Translations under genes and position numbers: made by a program
DNA from: Bacteroidales bacterium
GTDB lineage: Bacteria > Bacteroidota > Bacteroidia > Bacteroidales > P3
Assembly: GCA_017940465.1 (NCBI GenBank)
Contig: JAGAYN010000013.1
Span: 1 to 64,000, forward strand
DNA length: 64,000 nt
Direction: 5' to 3'
Shown here: positions 33,793 to 42,477 of the stretch, piece by piece
Numbering within the stretch: position 1 is the stretch's first letter
Layout of the letters: each line of letters opens with the position of its first letter
Notes under the pieces: generated by a model
What the model saw: the letters and a program-made list of their open reading frames with translations, nothing else
Database searches by the model: none
Told to the model about the DNA's origin: nothing

Positions 33793-34982
33793 AAAGCAAT
33801 GTACTGACCATCATCAAGAAAGAATTCGCCCGCTTCTTCGGCGACCGTCAACTGCTGTTCACCACGGTCATTATGCCGGGTCTGCTTATATACATTATAT
33901 ATACAGTCATGGGGAGCGGGATGGAGAAGATGATGACCGAGGGGCAGGACGAGGTGGTGACGCTGCGTGTGGAGCACCTGCCGGAGAGCCTGACCCAGAC
34001 GGTGCTCGACCTACCCGGCACCATCGCCGTCCTTCAGGATGTATCCCAAGAAGAGATAGACAACCTCGAGGACAAGGACCTCAACGAAGTGGCCCTGCGT
34101 TTCCCCGAGGATTTTGACGAGATGGTGGCCACCTACAGCCCTCAAAGCGGCGTGGCGGCCCCCAATGTGGAGATATACTACAACTCTGCCAACAACGCCT
34201 CCAGCCGCGTCTACGGCATGCTGGAAGCGCAACTCTCGGCCTACGAGGACCAGATGAGCAACCGCTTCGACATCAACCGCGCCGACACGGAAGAGGACCG
34301 CTACGACATGGCCAGCCAGGACGACGTGGTGGGAAGCATCCTTTCCAAACTCATCCCCATGCTCATCCTCATGCTTCTCTTCAGTGGCGTCATGGCCATC
34401 GCGCCCAGCAGCATAGCCGGCGAGAAGGAACGCGGCACCATAGCCACCCTGCTGGTCACCCCCATGCGGAGGAACGAACTGGCGATAGGCAAGGTGGTAT
34501 CGCTCAGCGGCATAGCCCTCCTGAGCGGCATCTCCAGCTTCATCGGCATCCTCCTGTCGCTTCCCAAGATGATACCTGCCGATGCGGCGGGTGTTGAACT
34601 GGGACTCAACTACACCTTCACCGACTACCTGGTGCTGCTGCTTATCATCCTGGCCACGGTACTCATCATGGCCTCTGCCGTCAGCCTTCTCTCCGCCATG
34701 GCCAAGGACGTGAAGAACGCCGGCACCATGGTGACGCCATTCATGCTGGTGGTGATGTTCTGCGGCCTGATGCCGATGTTCCAAAGCCATGTACCCGAAG
34801 GCATCGGTGCCTATCTGGTGCCGTTCTACAACTCCATCCAGACGATGACAGCCGTATTCGCCCATGAGATGAAATGGCTTCCGGTGGCGGCAACGCTCTG
34901 CTCCAACGTGGTCTACACCGGTGTGGCCGTGTGGGGACTTACGCGCATGTTCAACAGTGAAAGGGTGATGTTCAGCCGATGA
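33789..34982 (+). CDS. ABC-2 transporter permease (NatB-like)
   Basis: A 397-residue inner-membrane protein with one N-terminal helix (about 19-38), a large external loop of about 150 residues, then five or six helices from about 180 to the end. GEKERGTIATLLVTPMRRNELAIGK-type sequence (about 214-238) is the coupling region of ABC-2 exporters. With the upstream ATPase it forms a Na+ or drug type exporter; the substrate is unknown. It overlaps the hydrolase gene downstream by four bases. Confidence 0.88.
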   Translation: MKSNVLTIIKKEFARFFGDRQLLFTTVIMPGLLIYIIYTVMGSGMEKMMTEGQDEVVTLRVEHLPESLTQTVLDLPGTIAVLQDVSQEEIDNLEDKDLNEVALRFPEDFDEMVATYSPQSGVAAPNVEIYYNSANNASSRVYGMLEAQLSAYEDQMSNRFDINRADTEEDRYDMASQDDVVGSILSKLIPMLILMLLFSGVMAIAPSSIAGEKERGTIATLLVTPMRRNELAIGKVVSLSGIALLSGISSFIGILLSLPKMIPADAAGVELGLNYTFTDYLVLLLIILATVLIMASAVSLLSAMAKDVKNAGTMVTPFMLVVMFCGLMPMFQSHVPEGIGAYLVPFYNSIQTMTAVFAHEMKWLPVAATLCSNVVYTGVAVWGLTRMFNSERVMFSR

Positions 34983-36322
34983 AGGCAAGAACGCTGATAC
35001 TGCTGTCGCTGCTGCAGTGCGCACTGGCCCACGGGCAGTGGTGGACAGGCTGGAGCCGCCAGACGCAACTGGCCCTCTGTCTGTACCTGCAAGGGGACAG
35101 CCTGCTACTCTACAGCCCGTTGCAGAGCCGTGACCCCATCCCTGTGAGCGAGTGGAACCTGCGGAACGACACGCTACGCATCGCCTGCGCCAGCATAGGC
35201 TTCAAGGCCACCCTCGCGCGGCAGGACAGCTTGTGGCAAGGCACTTGGCGGCAGGGTCTCCTGCGCGAAGCCATCACCTTCCGCCCATCCGACACCATCT
35301 TCCAACTGCGCCGACCGCAGACGCCGCCCTATCCCTACCGCTTCCGCGAAGAGACACTGGTGGCTGACTACGTGGACAGCCACGGCGACAGCATACACCT
35401 GGAGGGCACCCTGGCCCTGCCGCAAGGCGACGGACCCTTCCCTGCCCTGCTGCTGGTGAGCGGCAGCGGACAGCAGAACCGCGACGAGGAGCTGTTCCAG
35501 CACAAGCCATTCCTGGTGCTGGCCGACTATTTGGCCGCCCACGGCATCGCCACCCTGCGCTACGACGACCGCGGTGTGGGCGCCAGCCGAGGCCCTCTGG
35601 AGAAGGCTACCACGCTCATTTTCAGCGAGGACGCCGAGGCGATGTTCGGTGTGCTGCTGGAACACCGGCTCGTGGACCACCGGTGGACTGGCATCGGAGG
35701 CCACAGCGAAGGGGGCGCCATAGCACCCCTGGTGGCGGCACGTAACCGCGGAGCCGCCTTCGTCGTCATGCTGGCTGGACAAGGGGAGAGGGGACTGGAG
35801 GTGCTTGCACAACAGAACCGCGACCTCTTCCGCGCCCGTGGCGTGAGCCTTCCGCTGTGCGAGGTGCGCAGCCGCTGCATGCGCCGCCTGCTGGAACTGC
35901 CAGCCGGGAGCGACCTCAAGGCCTATCAAGCCATCATTCAAGAATACACAGAGAAACTCACCCCCGCCCAAGCCGACAGCATAGAACTGAAGCGGGGCAT
36001 GGCCTACACGCTGAAGCAGCAGCTGGAGGGGGTATGGATGCGGGAATTCCTGCGGATAGACCCCGCCGACTACCTGCCGCAGGTGACCGTGCCGCTGCTG
36101 GCCCTGCAGGGAGGGAAAGACTGCCAGGTGAGCGCCGAGCGCAACCTGCCCGCCATCCAGAGGCTGAAGCCTGACGCCGTATGCCGCGAATTCCCCGGCC
36201 TCAACCACCTGTTCCAGCACTGCCGCACGGGTTCGCCCGACGAATATATCCAGATTGAAGAGACCTTCGCCCCGGAGGCGATGGACGCCATATCCAGTTT
36301 TATCAAAAGCCTGCCCCGATGA
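34979..36322 (+). CDS. Exported alpha/beta hydrolase
   Basis: A 447-residue protein with a signal peptide (MKARTLILLSLLQCALAHGQ). A small N-terminal beta domain (about 25-115) precedes the hydrolase fold. The nucleophile elbow is GGHSEGG with Ser243; the acid is probably Asp381 in GGKDCQ and the base His410 in GLNHLF. LLVSGSGQQNRDE is the oxyanion-side strand. Relatives act on acyl or peptide esters in the periplasm. It is translationally coupled to the ABC permease and to a small membrane protein gene. Confidence 0.87.
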   Translation: MKARTLILLSLLQCALAHGQWWTGWSRQTQLALCLYLQGDSLLLYSPLQSRDPIPVSEWNLRNDTLRIACASIGFKATLARQDSLWQGTWRQGLLREAITFRPSDTIFQLRRPQTPPYPYRFREETLVADYVDSHGDSIHLEGTLALPQGDGPFPALLLVSGSGQQNRDEELFQHKPFLVLADYLAAHGIATLRYDDRGVGASRGPLEKATTLIFSEDAEAMFGVLLEHRLVDHRWTGIGGHSEGGAIAPLVAARNRGAAFVVMLAGQGERGLEVLAQQNRDLFRARGVSLPLCEVRSRCMRRLLELPAGSDLKAYQAIIQEYTEKLTPAQADSIELKRGMAYTLKQQLEGVWMREFLRIDPADYLPQVTVPLLALQGGKDCQVSAERNLPAIQRLKPDAVCREFPGLNHLFQHCRTGSPDEYIQIEETFAPEAMDAISSFIKSLPR

Positions 36323-36825
36323 CTGAACACAACCAACGCATCTATTACATACTCCTGGGCCTCACCGCCGTGGTGGCGGCCCTCACAGTGATGGCCTGCA
36401 TTGTCATCGCCGACTGGCAGCTGTTCTACAGCATGGCGCTGGCCGTGCCGGTGGGGCTGCTGGTGGGCCTGGTGTGTATGATCATGTATGTCTACCCCAC
36501 GCTGCAACCCGAGGAGGGGAAGAACCGCCGCCGGAAGCGTCGCGCTGCCTATGTGCCTGACCCCCTTGGCCAGCGATGGCTCACGGCGGGCGCCGTCTCG
36601 CTGGGCTTCGCGCTGATGATGCTCTGCACCGCCCTGCGCGTGATGGGGGCGCTGCCGCGATGGGCCTTCGTGGTGTTGATGGTGATGCTGGCGGCAGCGA
36701 TGTATGCCGCCACGGTCTATGTCGCCGTCCGCATCCACCAGACGGCGCGCAAGCCCGTGGACAAGGGCATCGCCTGGCAGGTGGTGCTCCGCGCACTCGA
36801 CGTGCTTGCCGACATGGTGGCTTAG
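36319..36825 (+). CDS. Small membrane protein, unknown function
   Basis: A 168-residue protein with four hydrophobic segments (about 9-30, 36-58, 84-105, 112-135) and a basic loop EEGKNRRRKRRAA between the second and third, which by the positive-inside rule should face the cytoplasm. No family was recognised. It overlaps the hydrolase stop by four bases, and its 3' end overlaps the convergent radical SAM gene by four bases. Confidence 0.6.
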   Translation: MTEHNQRIYYILLGLTAVVAALTVMACIVIADWQLFYSMALAVPVGLLVGLVCMIMYVYPTLQPEEGKNRRRKRRAAYVPDPLGQRWLTAGAVSLGFALMMLCTALRVMGALPRWAFVVLMVMLAAAMYAATVYVAVRIHQTARKPVDKGIAWQVVLRALDVLADMVA

Positions 36826-37595
36826 CAATCCTCCACTGCCCCCTTGATTTGGACGCGAGTGAAGCCCTCGTCGATGACGGGCTGCACCAGTGCCTTCATC
36901 TCCTGCGGGCTGAATTTCTGCAGCCCCTGCATCGGCGTGGGGCGGTCAATGGTGTAGACCATCCACTCGCGGGGCTTCAGTTCGCGCACGATATCCATCA
37001 GCGGACCTATCACCTCGGGGCTCGAAGAGTCGAACTCCGGTGCGCGGAGCATGCAGGTCTGCAGCACAAAGTCGCCCTCGAAACGGTGCAGCGCCTCCAC
37101 CACGCGTCCCACATCGTAGCCCGGGGCCGGCATGTTGATTCTGGCCGCGAGTTCATTCGTGGGCGCGTCGATCTTCATGATGGGATTGTCCACGCGGCGC
37201 AGCGCGTCGAACACTTCCGGCAGGTGGACCCGCGTGGCGTTGCTCAGCACGCTGACCTTGGCCGCGGGATAGTGGCGGTCGCGCAGGCGCAGGGTGTCGT
37301 CGATGATGAGGGGGAACTCGGGGTTGAGCGTCGGTTCGCCGTCGCCGCTGAAGGTGATGCTGTCCACCGGCGTGCCCTCGGCCCGCAGTTTTTCCAGCAT
37401 GCGCTCCAGGTCGGTGCGCACCTTCCCGGCGGTGGGGAGCACCGTGTCCTCACGCCCGTCGCGGTTCCAGCCGCACTCGCAGTAGATGCAGTCGAAGTTG
37501 CATATCTTGCCACGCTCCGGCAGCAGGTTGATGCCCAGCGAGCTGCCCAGGCGGCGGCTGAAGATGGGGCCGAAAACAGTCTCTTCGCGTATCAT
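36822..37595 (-). CDS. Radical SAM protein
   Basis: A 257-residue enzyme. The cluster-binding motif CNFDCIYCECG (C-x3-C-x2-C) starts near residue 33, followed by TFSGDGEPTLNPEF, a SAM-contact strand typical of activating-enzyme-like radical SAM proteins, and VSVLSNATRVH. The N-terminus VFGPIFSRRLGSSLGIN is that of a group found widely in Bacteroidetes without an assigned substrate. The ATG at 37595 begins this motif; the longer frame upstream is not supported. No partner protein was recognised nearby. Confidence 0.85.
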   Translation of the reverse strand: MIREETVFGPIFSRRLGSSLGINLLPERGKICNFDCIYCECGWNRDGREDTVLPTAGKVRTDLERMLEKLRAEGTPVDSITFSGDGEPTLNPEFPLIIDDTLRLRDRHYPAAKVSVLSNATRVHLPEVFDALRRVDNPIMKIDAPTNELAARINMPAPGYDVGRVVEALHRFEGDFVLQTCMLRAPEFDSSSPEVIGPLMDIVRELKPREWMVYTIDRPTPMQGLQKFSPQEMKALVQPVIDEGFTRVQIKGAVEDC

Positions 37596-37734
37596 GGTGG
37601 TGATGTGTTTTGGAGGGGATAACGCCCGGGGGAGGCGAAAATTGTATGCCGATTGACAAAAAGTTCGTATCTTTGCACCATGAAACCGAAGCGCAACCAC
37701 GAGACGGAAGGGCCCCGAAGGGAGGGTAAACAGA

Positions 37735-37760
37735 GCGAGACTCCCCTGCGGGAGCCTCGC
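37735..37760 (-). terminator. Terminator of tRNA-Val(CAC)
   Basis: An 11-bp hairpin on the minus strand (GCGAGGCTCCC, loop GCAG, GGGAGTCTCGC) starting three bases after the tRNA, followed by TCTGTTT. Confidence 0.7.
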
Positions 37761-37763
37761 CGG

Positions 37764-37838
37764 TGGTCTGTGGGAGATTCGAACTCTCGACCTCTTCCGT
37801 GTGAAGGAAGCGCTCTAAACCAACTGAGCTAACAGACC
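37764..37838 (-). tRNA. tRNA-Val(CAC)
   Basis: The minus strand folds as a full cloverleaf: acceptor GGTCTGT/ACAGACC, D stem GCTC/GAGC, anticodon arm CTTCC-TTCACAC-GGAAG with anticodon CAC, T arm GAGAG-TTCGAAT-CTCCC. Discriminator A is at 37764; the terminal CCA is not encoded. The promoter (TTTG, 20 nt, TACTTTTG) is at 37862-37893 on the minus strand. Confidence 0.93.
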
Positions 37839-37861
37839 TCTTCTGCGTAAAAGCGGATGCA

Positions 37862-37893
37862 AAAGTACGAACTTTTTTCGACATGACCAAATT
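37862..37893 (-). promoter_or_regulatory. Promoter of tRNA-Val(CAC)
   Basis: Minus-strand TTTGGTCATGTCG... with TACTTTTG 20 nt after TTTG. The downstream leader GCATCCGCTTT is the same as in the second tRNA-Val gene. Confidence 0.7.
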
Positions 37894-37902
37894 TTTCTTC
37901 AC

Positions 37903-38607
37903 ATGACCCCGAAAAAACACCTCCCGATGCGGTCGCAAATCGTCGGAATTGCCTGGGTGATAGCGTTGTTGCTGTTCCTGACGGGCTACTATTTTTTTTC
38001 GTCGCGAGGCGGGAAAGAGGGGGCGGAAGGGGCGGCCTCGCTGGCCGGACAGCGTGAGATTTTGACGCAAAAGGAGGACTCCGTCTACGCTTCGCGGCGC
38101 GAAACACACGCATCGTACAGAGAACCAATCCGATACACACCGAATAGCCTCCCGGCAGAGGGGCTGTACACCACCGCACCGCCGCCCGTGCGCAAGCAGG
38201 CGTTGCAGGTGGAGCTGAACACGGCCGACAGCACGACGCTGCAGCTCCTCCACGGCATCGGGCCGGCCTATGCGCGCCGCATCGTGCGCTACCGCGAGCG
38301 GCTGGGCGGCTTCGTGGCCGACACGCAGCTGCTGGAGGTCTACGGCTTCACGCCCGCGCTGCTGGAGCACCTGCGGCCGCACCTCGCGCTCGACACCACG
38401 GCGCTGCGTCGCCTGCCCATCAACAGCGCGGAGCTGAAAGCCCTCGCCCGCCACCCCTACATGGAGTACTACCAGGCGCGCGACATCGTGGCCCTCCGCT
38501 CGCGCGGCGTCCTCTTCCGCTCGGCCGAGGACCTGCGGGCCGTGCCGTCGATGGCGGACAGCACGCTGGAGCGGCTCCTGCCCTACCTCGACTTCGCCAC
38601 GCCTTGA
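37903..38607 (+). CDS. ComEA-like helix-hairpin-helix protein
   Basis: A 234-residue protein with one N-terminal membrane segment (about 11-32), a polar linker of some 65 residues and two helix-hairpin-helix regions. The first is VELNTADSTTLQLLHGIGPAYARRIVRYR (about 103-131, shown here in part) with GIGPAYA as hairpin; the second covers about 165-225. This is the layout of ComEA-type DNA receptors, which bind incoming DNA at the membrane. A ComEC homologue is encoded 1.1 kb downstream on the same strand, which supports the assignment. Confidence 0.75.
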   Translation: MTPKKHLPMRSQIVGIAWVIALLLFLTGYYFFSSRGGKEGAEGAASLAGQREILTQKEDSVYASRRETHASYREPIRYTPNSLPAEGLYTTAPPPVRKQALQVELNTADSTTLQLLHGIGPAYARRIVRYRERLGGFVADTQLLEVYGFTPALLEHLRPHLALDTTALRRLPINSAELKALARHPYMEYYQARDIVALRSRGVLFRSAEDLRAVPSMADSTLERLLPYLDFATP

Positions 38608-38627
38608 CCCCCCGAGGGGGATGGTCC

Positions 38628-38673
38628 GAGACAACTCCGTGTCAACTCCGAGTCAACTCCGAGTCAGTCCGAG
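38628..38673. repeat. Four tandem 11-bp repeats
   Basis: GAGACAACTCC, GTGTCAACTCC, GAGTCAACTCC and the shortened GAGTCAGTCC follow one another directly, 20 bases after the ComEA-like gene. They differ in sequence from the TAGGTATCC elements but share the 11-bp period. Confidence 0.75.
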
Positions 38674-38761
38674 ATGTCGGAGGGGGACGGGCTGGACCGT
38701 GGAGGGTGAAAATCCCGGATAAGGCCAGGTTTTATGGGGGATTGCCGCTTGCGTGGAGGGG

Positions 38762-38794
38762 AAAAAGAAGCGGTGCAGCCGGAGGTTGCACCGC
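38762..38794 (-). terminator. Terminator of tRNA-Val(GAC)
   Basis: Minus-strand hairpin GCGGTGCA...TGCACCGC (8 bp, loop of 9) followed by TTCTTTTT, 14 bases after the tRNA end. Confidence 0.75.
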
Positions 38795-38807
38795 AAGGGT
38801 TGGGGGG

Positions 38808-38882
38808 TGATCTGCACAAGATTTGAACTTGTGACCTCTTGCCTGTCAAGCAAGCGCTCTAAACCAACTGAGCTAGCAGATC
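38808..38882 (-). tRNA. tRNA-Val(GAC)
   Basis: Minus-strand cloverleaf: acceptor GATCTGC/GCAGATC, D stem GCTC/GAGC, anticodon arm CTTGC-TTGACAG-GCAAG with anticodon GAC, T arm CACAAG-TTCAAAT-CTTGTG. Discriminator A at 38808; CCA not encoded. Its 5' half is nearly identical to tRNA-Val(CAC) 1 kb away, pointing to local duplication followed by anticodon-arm change. Confidence 0.92.
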
Positions 38883-38905
38883 GTTTTCGCCTTGAAAGCG
38901 GATGC

Positions 38906-38937
38906 AAAAGTACGAACATTTTGCGAAATGGCCAAAT
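38906..38937 (-). promoter_or_regulatory. Promoter of tRNA-Val(GAC)
   Basis: Minus-strand TTTGGCCATTTCG... with TACTTTTG 20 nt after TTTG, and leader GCATCCGCTTT. On the plus strand a TACCTTTG box for the nitroreductase gene starts about 13 bases beyond, so transcription diverges here. Confidence 0.7.
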
Positions 38938-39107
38938 ATTTTTGAAAAAAAATGTACCTTTGCAGTCGGACACGGCACCTGAAACACACGCTACGTGCTG
39001 ACAACCAGCAAGAAGCGCCATCTGGGAAAAATCGCCCTTTCCGCCGGCGGCGGCAGGCGTCCGCGCCCGTAAAACGAGCAAACCGAAGAGACAAAAACAG
39101 AAAAATC

Positions 39108-39755
39108 ATGGCAGACAACTACCTGGAAAAACGCTACGAAGAGACCCTTGGCGCGGGGCGCACGCGGGTGAAGCGCGTCGGCAAGACGCTGGACGATCTG
39201 CTGCGCAAGAACCGCAGCACGCGGGGCTACCAGAGCGCCTACGAGGTGAGCGCCGCCGAACTGGAGCGCATCATCGGCGTGTGCACCAAAATCCCGTCGG
39301 CGCGGAACCAGCAGGTGCTGCGCTTCCGCCCGGTGACCAAGGCCGACGGGGCGGAGAAGGTGCTGGAACTGGTCAAGATGGGCGCCGCCCTTCCCGAGCT
39401 GCACCTCCCCTTCCCCGGCACCGAGCCGCAGGCCTTCATCCTCTGCTGCGCCACGGTGGAGGAGAGCCCCCTGGTGGACATCGACCTCGGCATCGCGGTG
39501 CAGAGCATGCTGCTCAAGGCGGTGGAGATGGGCCTCAACGGACTGATCATCGGTGCTTTCCACCGCGAGAAGTTGCAGGAAGCCTTCGCCCTGCCGCACA
39601 AGCCGCTGCTCGTACTTGCCATCGGCAAAGGGGCCGAGCGCATCGAGCTGACGCCCATCGGGGCCGGGGAGAGCCACGCCTACTACCGCCGCGAGGGGGT
39701 GCACTACGTGCCCAAGGTGAGGGCCGCCGACCTCATCCTGCGCGGCGATGCGTAG
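39108..39755 (+). CDS. Nitroreductase family protein
   Basis: A 215-residue flavoprotein-type reductase. The FMN phosphate-binding motif is RKNRSTRGYQ (about 31-40); SARNQQVLRF and a central hydrophobic helix LGIAVQSMLLKAVEMGLNGL complete the nitroreductase fold. Substrates of these NAD(P)H-dependent enzymes vary widely. The ATG at 39108 begins the homologous region; the frame extends upstream without support. It overlaps the comEC start by eight bases. Confidence 0.85.
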   Translation: MADNYLEKRYEETLGAGRTRVKRVGKTLDDLLRKNRSTRGYQSAYEVSAAELERIIGVCTKIPSARNQQVLRFRPVTKADGAEKVLELVKMGAALPELHLPFPGTEPQAFILCCATVEESPLVDIDLGIAVQSMLLKAVEMGLNGLIIGAFHREKLQEAFALPHKPLLVLAIGKGAERIELTPIGAGESHAYYRREGVHYVPKVRAADLILRGDA

Positions 39756-41076
39756 GATGCCGCTGGTGCCCGTGGCGCTGGCGCTGCTGGCCGGCATCGT
39801 GGCCGCACGGTTCACGCCGGGGCTGCCCACCGGCGCGTGGGTGGGCCTGACGGCGGCGGCGGCCCTCGTCGGGGGCGCCCTGCTGCTGGCGGACCACCGG
39901 ATGCGCGACGGGGTGCTCTCCATGCTCTTCCTCTCCGTGGTCTTCGCCGCCGGAGCCATACGCCACCACGTGGCCGACCCGCAGCGCGACACGCTGGACT
40001 GGCGCCACCACTGCCCCTCGCCCGCCTTCCTCGAGCTCACCCTCCGCTCCTCGCCCGAACCCGGCAGCCGCAGCTGGCGGAGCACAGCCCGCGTGGAACA
40101 GGTGGACGGCCTGCCCGTGCGCGGCACCCTGCGCCTCTACCTGCGCCGGGACAGCACCGCCGCCACCCTGCGCTACGGCGACCGCCTGCTGGTGCACGGC
40201 TACGCCGACACGCTCCGGGGGAGCCTCTACACCACCTCGGACCACTACCTGGTGCTCCGACACGACCTCACCTCGCGCCGCTCGCGCATAGAGCGGCTGC
40301 GGATGCGCCTGCTGCACCGCCTGCAAAACGGCCCGCTGGAAGAGCGCCACGCCGGCGTGGCCGCCGCCCTCACCCTGGGATGGAAAGCCTCCCTCGAGCC
40401 CGACACACGCACGGCCTACCGCGACGCCGGCCTGTCGCACCTGCTGGCCGTGAGCGGCCTGCACGTGGGACTGCTGGCCGCCATGGCGGGTCTGCTGCTC
40501 TTCTGGACAGGACAGGACCGCCGCGGACGCACCCTGCGCGGCACCGTGCAGCTGCTCGCCGTCTGGGGCTTCACGCTCCTCACCGGACTCGCTCCCCCGG
40601 CCATCCGCGCAGCGCTGATGTTCAGCCTCTTCATCGTGAGCCACATCCTCGGCCGCCGCACCGAGACCTTCAACCTGCTGGCCGCCAGCGCCATCGTCAC
40701 CCTCATGGCCGACCCCCTGCTGGTGGCGGACACGGGCTGGCAGCTCTCCTACAGCGCCGTGGCGGGCATCCTGCTGGCGCGCCCGCTGATCCGGCGCCAC
40801 GCCCACCCCCTGTGGCAGAGCGCCACGGTGAGCCTGGCGGCCACCCTGGCCACCCTGCCCGCCACCCTGCTCACCTTCCACCGCTTCCACCCCTGGTTCC
40901 TGCTGAGCAACGTGGTGGTGGTGCCGCTGGCGGGGCTGGCGCTGCTGCTGGCGCTGGCCTACGTGGCGCTGCCCTGCGGAGCCACGGCATGGCCGCTGGA
41001 ATGGCTGCTGCGGCTGGTGGAGACCTTCGTGGGCGGCGTGGCAAGCCTGCCGGGAGCCGTGGTGGCGACACAATAA
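39748..41076 (+). CDS. comEC: ComEC/Rec2-type DNA uptake channel, without MBL domain
   Basis: A 442-residue membrane protein. An N-terminal pair of helices is followed by an OB-like DUF4131 region (about 85-175) and the competence domain with the signature HLLAVSGLHVGLLAAM (about 231-246), APPAIRAALMF and LSYSAVAGIL. The C-terminal metallo-beta-lactamase nuclease domain of Bacillus ComEC is absent, as in many Bacteroidetes. Together with the ComEA-like protein it suggests that the organism can import single-stranded DNA. Confidence 0.88.
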   Translation: MRRMPLVPVALALLAGIVAARFTPGLPTGAWVGLTAAAALVGGALLLADHRMRDGVLSMLFLSVVFAAGAIRHHVADPQRDTLDWRHHCPSPAFLELTLRSSPEPGSRSWRSTARVEQVDGLPVRGTLRLYLRRDSTAATLRYGDRLLVHGYADTLRGSLYTTSDHYLVLRHDLTSRRSRIERLRMRLLHRLQNGPLEERHAGVAAALTLGWKASLEPDTRTAYRDAGLSHLLAVSGLHVGLLAAMAGLLLFWTGQDRRGRTLRGTVQLLAVWGFTLLTGLAPPAIRAALMFSLFIVSHILGRRTETFNLLAASAIVTLMADPLLVADTGWQLSYSAVAGILLARPLIRRHAHPLWQSATVSLAATLATLPATLLTFHRFHPWFLLSNVVVVPLAGLALLLALAYVALPCGATAWPLEWLLRLVETFVGGVASLPGAVVATQ

Positions 41077-41102
41077 AAACGCCCCTCCCGCGTTAAAGGT
41101 CC

Positions 41103-42365
41103 ATGATGAAAAAGACACTGTCCCTCCTCGCCCTGCTGCTGGCCGCGACGACGGCCACGGCACAGCTCAAGCCGCGTCCCGACGCCTTCCCGCCCCAAGC
41201 CGCCGCCACCCCCGGAAGAAAGGCCGTGCAGATGGCCTCCACCGTGGCCGAGATGGCCGCCTGGGACCGCTACCCCACCTACCCCGTCTATGTGGAGATG
41301 ATGCAACGCTGGGCCTCGGACTATCCCGACATCTGCTCGCTCGACACCATAGGCACCTCCATCCAGGGCCGCCTCATACTGGCCCTCCACATCGAGGGCA
41401 ACCGCCAGCAGGAAATCCTCCGCCCGGAGTTCTTCTACACCTCCACCATCCACGGCGACGAGGTGACAGGCTACGCGATGATGCTCCGCCTGATCGACAC
41501 GCTCCTCACCAGCTACGGCCACAGCCCGAGGCTGACCGCGCTGGTGGACGGCACGGCCATCTACATCAACCCCCTGGCCAACCCCGACGGCACCTACCGC
41601 ATGGGCAACCACACCGTGCAGGGCGCGATGCGCTACAACGCGGACTACGTGGACCTCAACCGCACGTTCCCCGACCCCTTCAGCCCCACGGCCAAGGCCC
41701 TGCCGCAGGAAAACGCGGCCATGATCGCCTACACCAACGCCCACCGCTTCCGCCTCAGCGCCAACCTGCACGGGGGATCCGAGGTGGCCAACTACCCGTG
41801 GGACAGCTTCACCAGCGCCGACCGCCCCCACCCCGAGAGCGACTGGTGGAAGGCCGTCTGCCGCCGCTTTGTGGACACCTGCCGCGCCGTGGACAACGGC
41901 TACCTGCGCGACGTGGCCGACGAGGGCTACATCGCCGGCGGCGACTGGTACGTCATCGGCGGCGGCAGGCAGGACTACATGAACTACTACCACGACTGCC
42001 TTGAGCTCACCCTCGAAATCTCCTCCGAGAAAACACCGCCCGCCGCACAGCTTCCCGCCTTCTGGAGACGCCTGCGGAGCGCCCTGCTCAACTACATTGA
42101 GGAGATATACTCGCTGCCCGGAAGCGCCTCCGCACGCACGGCCGATGGCGATACCCCCACGCTCTCCCCCAACCCCACCCACGGCCCGATCGCGGTGGAA
42201 GGGCTGGCGGAGGGCGCACGGCTGACCCTTTGCGACATGACGGGCCGCACCCTCCTCGCCGCCACCGCCCACGGCGGCCGCGCCACCCTCGACCTCGGCG
42301 CGCTCCCGCACGGCATCTACCTGCTCCACGCCGACGGCAAGACGCAGAAGGTGGTGAAGCGATGA
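41103..42365 (+). CDS. M14 zinc carboxypeptidase with T9SS sorting domain
   Basis: A 420-residue exported peptidase. The signal peptide ends TATAQ. The M14 metal site is His117-x-x-Glu120 in STIHGDEV and His223 in SANLHGG; the catalytic Glu305 lies in LELTLEIS. The last 70 residues (SPNPTHGPIAVEG... LTLCDMTGRTLL... GIYLLHADGKTQKVVKR) form a type IX secretion C-terminal domain, so the enzyme should act outside the cell or on its surface. A promoter for the next gene starts only seven bases after its stop. Confidence 0.9.
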   Translation: MMKKTLSLLALLLAATTATAQLKPRPDAFPPQAAATPGRKAVQMASTVAEMAAWDRYPTYPVYVEMMQRWASDYPDICSLDTIGTSIQGRLILALHIEGNRQQEILRPEFFYTSTIHGDEVTGYAMMLRLIDTLLTSYGHSPRLTALVDGTAIYINPLANPDGTYRMGNHTVQGAMRYNADYVDLNRTFPDPFSPTAKALPQENAAMIAYTNAHRFRLSANLHGGSEVANYPWDSFTSADRPHPESDWWKAVCRRFVDTCRAVDNGYLRDVADEGYIAGGDWYVIGGGRQDYMNYYHDCLELTLEISSEKTPPAAQLPAFWRRLRSALLNYIEEIYSLPGSASARTADGDTPTLSPNPTHGPIAVEGLAEGARLTLCDMTGRTLLAATAHGGRATLDLGALPHGIYLLHADGKTQKVVKR

Positions 42366-42371
42366 AAGGAT

Positions 42372-42402
42372 TTTGCCGGTTTGGAAAAAAGATGTATCTT
42401 TG
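42372..42402 (+). promoter_or_regulatory. Promoter of the M28-like gene
   Basis: TTTG at 42372-42375 and TATCTTTG at 42395-42402, spacing 19 nt, 76 nt upstream of the start codon. Confidence 0.75.
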
Positions 42403-42477
42403 TGCAGGAAAGCCTGTGCCGCGCGTCGGCACAACGCACTGATAAAGAACAGAATATATAAAATAACAAATATAAAA

